From Nocardia sp. alder85J (GTDB lineage: Bacteria; Actinomycetota; Actinomycetes; Mycobacteriales; Mycobacteriaceae), in the NCBI RefSeq assembly GCF_020176955.2, contig NZ_JAIUCZ020000004.1, positions 682,001 through 746,000 on the forward strand: a stretch of 64,000 bases of DNA, read 5' to 3'. Both the position numbers and the translations under genes were made by a program. Below, one piece after another: positions 59,939 to 64,000 of the stretch (its first letter is position 1; each line of letters opens with the position of its first letter). A model generated the notes under the pieces. That model had not been told where the DNA came from and ran no database searches. It was given only the letters and a program-made list of their open reading frames with translations.

Positions 59939-61501
59939 ATGGCGAGGAGAAGTTTCTCGATGTTTGATCTTGTCGAGCTCTACACCCACTGGCAGGCCGG
60001 TCGCGGGCAGCGCGAGTTGGCAGCATCGCTGGGTATCGACCGGAAAACGATCCGGAAGTATGTTGCGCCTGCGGTCGCGGCCGGCATCACACCGGGCGTG
60101 GGCCCGGCACTGTCGGCCGAACAATGGTCACAGCGGGTAGCGGAATGGTTTCCCGCACTGCATGATCCAGGTGCGCGGGCGGTGACGTGGTCGTTGATCG
60201 ACCCACACGCCGATCGCATCAAGTCCTGGCTCGGTCACCGTGTCACGGTCGCCACGATCGCGCAGAGACTGCGCGACGACCATGGCGTCGGAGTATCGGA
60301 ATCGTCGGTAAGGCGTTGGATAGCAGCCCATTTCGCCGACGAGGCCGCACGCGGCAAGGTGACGGTGCCACGGCCACCGGTCGATCCGGGCAGCGAAGCC
60401 CAGATCGACTACGGCCGCCTCGGTTCGTGGTTCGACCCGGTGTCGGGGCGGCGGGTGACGGTGCAGGCGTTCGTGATGGTGTTGTCGTGTTCGCGGATGC
60501 CGTTCCTGCAACCGGTGCTGTCGATGGATCGAACATCGTGGTGCGCTTCACATGTCGCGGCGTTCGAGTTCTTCGGCGGAGTCCCCGCACGGCTGGTGAT
60601 CGACAATCTGCGCACCGGTGTCGACAAACCCGATCTCTACGACCCGAAACTCAACCGCACCTACGCCGAACTCGCCGTTCATTACCAGACGTTGATCGAT
60701 CCCGCGAGGGTCCGCAAGCCGAAGGACAAACCGCGCGTCGAACGCCAGATGCAATACGTCCGCGACTCGTTCTGGCGCGGAAGAGATTTCACTACCCTGG
60801 CCCAGATGCAGGACGAAGCGGCAAGGTGGTGCCTCGACGTCGCCGGTCTGCGCAATTCCCGGGCCCTGGACGGCGGGCAGCCGTTACGGGTGTTCGAAGC
60901 GGTCGAACGCGACGCTCTGATGCCACTGCCGGTGGCGCCGTTCGTGCTGACGAGGTGGTCGACCGGGAAAGTCGGGCTCGATACCCACATCAAGATCGGG
61001 AAGGCCCTGTATTCGGTGCCGTGGCGGTTGATCGGGCAGACCCTGCACGCCCGCACCAGCGGCGATATCGTGCAGATCTTCCGCGACCAGCACGTCGTCG
61101 CCACCCACGTCCTGCACTTGTCGGGCCGGTCGACGAATATGGAGCATTACCCGCCGGAGACGGTCGCGTTCCATCTGCAGGGCCCGACCTGGTGCCGCAA
61201 GATCGCCGTCGATATCGGCCCGGCTTGCGAACTGGTCATCGGTGACCTGTTGTCACCCAACGCGATCCACCATTTACGCGCCGCGCAGGGCATCCTGCGG
61301 TTGCGGGAGAAATACGGCATCGACCGGCTCGAAGCGGCCTGCTCGCGCGCGATCGAGGTCGGTGACCCGTCCTACCGCACCGTCAAGGGCATCCTCGCGG
61401 CCGGCACCGAAACCGGGGATCCGTTCGCCGGCACCGGCACCGGCGACATCTGCTCCGTCCCGGCGTTCCTGCGCGGCCCCAGCCAGTTCAGCAGCAACTG
61501 A
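59939..61501 (+). CDS. istA: IS21-family transposase IstA
   Basis: 520 residues from ATG 59939 (GAGGAGGGCGAG upstream). The N-terminal HTH is LVELYTHWQAGRGQRELAAS and LGIDRKTIRKYV. The rve core has Asp in GSEAQIDYGRLGSWFDPVSG, Asp in VPARLVIDNLRTGVDKPDLY and Glu in VRKPKDKPRVERQMQYVRDS. A C-terminal beta-barrel and helical tail follow. It cuts and joins element ends together with IstB. Confidence 0.92.
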   Translation: MARRSFSMFDLVELYTHWQAGRGQRELAASLGIDRKTIRKYVAPAVAAGITPGVGPALSAEQWSQRVAEWFPALHDPGARAVTWSLIDPHADRIKSWLGHRVTVATIAQRLRDDHGVGVSESSVRRWIAAHFADEAARGKVTVPRPPVDPGSEAQIDYGRLGSWFDPVSGRRVTVQAFVMVLSCSRMPFLQPVLSMDRTSWCASHVAAFEFFGGVPARLVIDNLRTGVDKPDLYDPKLNRTYAELAVHYQTLIDPARVRKPKDKPRVERQMQYVRDSFWRGRDFTTLAQMQDEAARWCLDVAGLRNSRALDGGQPLRVFEAVERDALMPLPVAPFVLTRWSTGKVGLDTHIKIGKALYSVPWRLIGQTLHARTSGDIVQIFRDQHVVATHVLHLSGRSTNMEHYPPETVAFHLQGPTWCRKIAVDIGPACELVIGDLLSPNAIHHLRAAQGILRLREKYGIDRLEAACSRAIEVGDPSYRTVKGILAAGTETGDPFAGTGTGDICSVPAFLRGPSQFSSN

Positions 61502-61560
61502 CGCCCCGACCCGCCGCACCCGATCTGTTCAATTCTTCACTCCAGCAAGGAAACACACTC

Positions 61561-62316
61561 ATGTCCATCAGCGACCCTGCCCTGCGCGATGTTCTGCGCA
61601 CACTGAAACTCACCGGCATGCTCGACACCCTCGACGCGCGCCTGGCCCAGACCCGTGACGGGAAGCTCGGGCATCTGGAATTCCTGCAGGTCCTCTGCGA
61701 GGACGAGATCGCCCGCCGCGAAACCAACGCTCTCACACGACGAATCCGGCGAGCGAAGTTCGAGGAACACGCCACATTCGAGGACTTCGACTTCGCCGCG
61801 AACCCGAAACTCCCCTCCGCGATGATCCGTGACCTGGCCGCTCTGCGCTGGCTCGATTCCGGTGAATCGGTCATCCTCTACGGGCCGGTCGGAGTCGGGA
61901 AAACCCATGTCGCACAAGCACTCGGCCATGCGGTCGCCCGCCGCGGCGGTGACGTCCGCTTCGCCAAGACCAGCCGGGTCCTCGCCGATCTGGCCGGTGG
62001 TCACGCGGACCGGTCCTGGGGCAGGAGGATTCGTGAATACACGCGCCCGCACGTGTTGATCCTCGACGACTTCGCGATGCGGGAACACACCGCACTGCAC
62101 GCCGACGATCTCTACGAGCTGATCAGCGAACGCGCCCTGTCCGCCAAGCCGCTGATCCTGACCAGCAACCGGGCCCCGAAGGACTGGTACGGCCTGTTCC
62201 CGAACCCGGTCGTCGCCGAAAGCCTGCTCGACCGATTGATCAACACCAGCCATCAGGTCCTGATGGACGGGCCGTCGTTCCGGCCCCGCAAACGACCCGG
62301 CCGACCCACCAACTGA
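61561..62316 (+). CDS. istB: IS21-family helper ATPase IstB
   Basis: 251 residues of the DnaC-like AAA+ family: Walker A ESVILYGPVGVGKTHVAQAL near 103-122, Walker B RPHVLILDDFAMREH near 160-175 and sensor segment KPLILTSNRAPKDWYGLFPN. It assembles on target DNA and activates IstA. It lies 59 bp after istA. Intact, so the element may be mobile. Confidence 0.93.
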   Translation: MSISDPALRDVLRTLKLTGMLDTLDARLAQTRDGKLGHLEFLQVLCEDEIARRETNALTRRIRRAKFEEHATFEDFDFAANPKLPSAMIRDLAALRWLDSGESVILYGPVGVGKTHVAQALGHAVARRGGDVRFAKTSRVLADLAGGHADRSWGRRIREYTRPHVLILDDFAMREHTALHADDLYELISERALSAKPLILTSNRAPKDWYGLFPNPVVAESLLDRLINTSHQVLMDGPSFRPRKRPGRPTN

Positions 62317-62409
62317 CCCTCGACACGGCGCTCGCTACGCTCCCAGCGAGGCACGTCCACTGGAGGAATTCCGTGACGACAACCCGGAGGAATTGCCTGA
62401 CGGCCGACA

Positions 62410-64000
62410 ACTGTCATCGGCCAGATCCCGGCCGCTCTCAGTGACCTGCTGTTGGTCACCGGCAAACCGGCCCTGATCAACATCACCGACGACGAGATCC
62501 GGACTCTGGCAAGCAGATACGGCAAAGGTGCCCGCCGCAGTGGGCTGCTGAAGATCTCCCGAGTGCTCGCGCACAAGGGCATCATCGCCGAGCCGATCCA
62601 CCCCAACCAGCGCCAACGCGGACCACGTCCAGACACCCTCGCCAGCGTTCCCGCCACCTGGCTGGGCTGGGCGCAACGCTGGCGCGACCTGTCAACCAGC
62701 GAACCAGGCACCATCCGAGGAAGATTCGCGGTCATCCTCATCGCCGGCCGGTGGGCCGCCGAGAAACACCCCGAGGCGCTGGAGCCACAGCTGTGGACGC
62801 GCGAGATCGCCGCCGAGTACGTCGCGGACACCCTGCACGCCGTTCACGGGCAGTGGGCTGGTCACAACCGGAACACCAGCAAGTTCGGCCAGGAGCTGAC
62901 CGCGGTGGGTAAGGTCCAGCGCATCGACAGCCTTCGGGCCTTCTTCCTCGATCTGATCGAGTGGGAGTGGATCACGCCCAGATTCGACCCTCGGAAGGTC
63001 TTGTCTGGTCCGCTCTCGGTGCGCGCCCAGATAGGGCCGAACCCTCGCATCATCGACGATGTCTCATGGGCCAAGCTGATGGCAGCCGGGTTGACGCTCA
63101 ACACCGACGACCTCAAGGAATACGGCACACCCCGAGCGAAGGCCGCGACCACCGCTCGCCGCACCTACTACCCCATCGAGATGATCCGGGCCCTTGTCGG
63201 GGTGTGGCTGTTCGGCGGATGCCGCATAGATGAGATCCGCCGCCTCGAACTCGACTGCGTCGATCGCGACGAGGGCCGCGATGAGCAGACCGGGGAGGCA
63301 TTCCCGATCTGTCTGCTTCGGGTGCCGCACAACAAGACGTCGCGACCGTTCACCAAACCCGTCGATCCGATCGTGGGCCAGCTCATCGATGCCTGGAAAC
63401 ATGTCCGGCCGCCGCAACCCGACATCGAGGACCGCAAGACCCGCCAACGCCGACAATTTCTGTTCTGCGTTCGCGGCGAGCCCATCGGCCACGCCTACCT
63501 CAACGACCACATTCTTCCCGTCCTCTGCGCGAAGGCCGGTATCCCCGAGAGTGATTCACGCGGAGCACTCACCAGCCACCGCGCCCGATCCACGATCGCC
63601 ACCCAGCTACTGAACGCACCCGAGCCGCTGTCCATCGCTGATCTCAAAGAATGGCTCGGCCACAAACACATCTCCAGCACCCGCCACTACGCCGCGATCC
63701 TGCAACGACGGCTGACCGCGGCCTATCGTAAGGCCGACTACTTCGCCCGCAACGTCCGAACCATCCAAGTCCTCATCGACCGGGAATCCATCCTCACGGG
63801 CGCCGCCAGCGGAGGCGATCAGCCCTGGAAGTACTACGACCTCGGCGACGGCTACTGCACCTACGATTTCTTCGCCAAGTGCCAGCACCGGCTCGCCTGT
63901 GCACGATGCCCGTTCTACCTGCCGAAAGCATCCAGTGCTGGCCAACTTCTGGCAGTCAAGGAGGGCGTCGACCAAATGCTCGAACGCCTCGAACTCACCG
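62410..64000 (+). pseudogene. TnpB-like tyrosine recombinase, 3' part, runs off the right edge
   Basis: In frame with the 5' part at 59302-59745, this 530-codon stretch holds the catalytic half: Arg in LVGVWLFGGCRIDEIRRLEL, HxxR in RGALTSHRARSTIATQLLNA, and His/Tyr in LKEWLGHKHISSTRHYAAIL. A Cys-rich tail YCTYDFFAKCQHRLACARCP follows, typical of the second recombinase of Tn554-like trios. The stop and any tnpC lie beyond 64000. Without the IS21 insertion it would be a complete gene. No start codon exists after the insertion that would give an active protein with certainty. Confidence 0.82.

Larger units (their letters stand above)
59746..62409 (+). mobile_element. IS21-family insertion sequence inside tnpB
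   Basis: About 2.66 kb. The left end carries four repeats of the form GTCA(C/A)G(G/T)(A/T)(A/T)TTCC(T/C)CC between 59755 and 59855, and the right end two inverted copies (62359-62405); such multiple terminal repeats are characteristic of IS21. It contains istA and istB. The exact target duplication is unclear (AC is shared), so ends are good to a few bases. Confidence 0.8.

Overview
The window is high-GC actinobacterial DNA, most like a mycolate actinomycete such as Nocardia or Rhodococcus. The basis is GC-rich third codon positions, frequent GTG starts, 1-4 bp start/stop overlaps and the protein families present; genus is an inference. It has two parts of different character.

Region 1 (1 to about 22,100) looks like a chromosomal catabolic locus for a branched or terpenoid-like acyl chain. 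A tight minus-strand operon (1-5566) encodes an AtuA-like protein, a TIGR03084-type protein, an enoyl-CoA hydratase and both subunits of a biotin-dependent acyl-CoA carboxylase. An NPD-type flavin oxidase lies upstream; both its leader and the carboxylase leader carry the same 22-bp inverted-repeat operator. Two tandem GAF-LuxR regulators follow. Next come an acyl-CoA dehydrogenase diverging from two SnoaL-like proteins, an acyl-CoA ligase and an aldehyde dehydrogenase, then an orphan luciferase-type C-terminal domain with a flavin reductase. A FadB/FadA pair and a TetR regulator close the locus. Together they can activate an acid or aldehyde, dehydrogenate, carboxylate, hydrate and thiolyse it. 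Two long perfect hairpins (14844-14874, 16113-16170) separate transcription units.

Region 2 (about 22,100 to 64,000) is an accessory mosaic. It begins where an LtrA-family gene is cut off after about 65 codons. It carries two paralogous Fic proteins, one with a VbhA-type antitoxin and one behind a globin-like gene. It also carries a 1533-residue trypsin-CHAT-STAND-TPR protein translationally coupled to a Trypco1-like partner (the strongest candidate for an unusual conflict/defence system), a DUF3560 protein, a TPR-XRE regulator coupled to split RibD-like dihydrofolate reductase and deaminase genes, many small hypotheticals and an N6-adenine-type methyltransferase.

Region 2 ends (48,000-64,000) in a dense transposon graveyard. 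Two IS701-family elements and one IS5-family element sit end to end with no unique DNA between them, sharing CTAG/TAG target duplications that also provide the stop codons of their transposases. Then come a frameshifted recombinase-like remnant with a TnpC-like gene, a truncated GNAT gene, an IS3-family element, a recombinase fragment, and a PAPS-reductase-like gene cut by an IS5-family element carrying a passenger gene. Last is a Tn554-like tnpA-tnpB pair whose tnpB is split by an IS21-family element; tnpB runs off the right edge. I found no tRNA, rRNA or CRISPR array.
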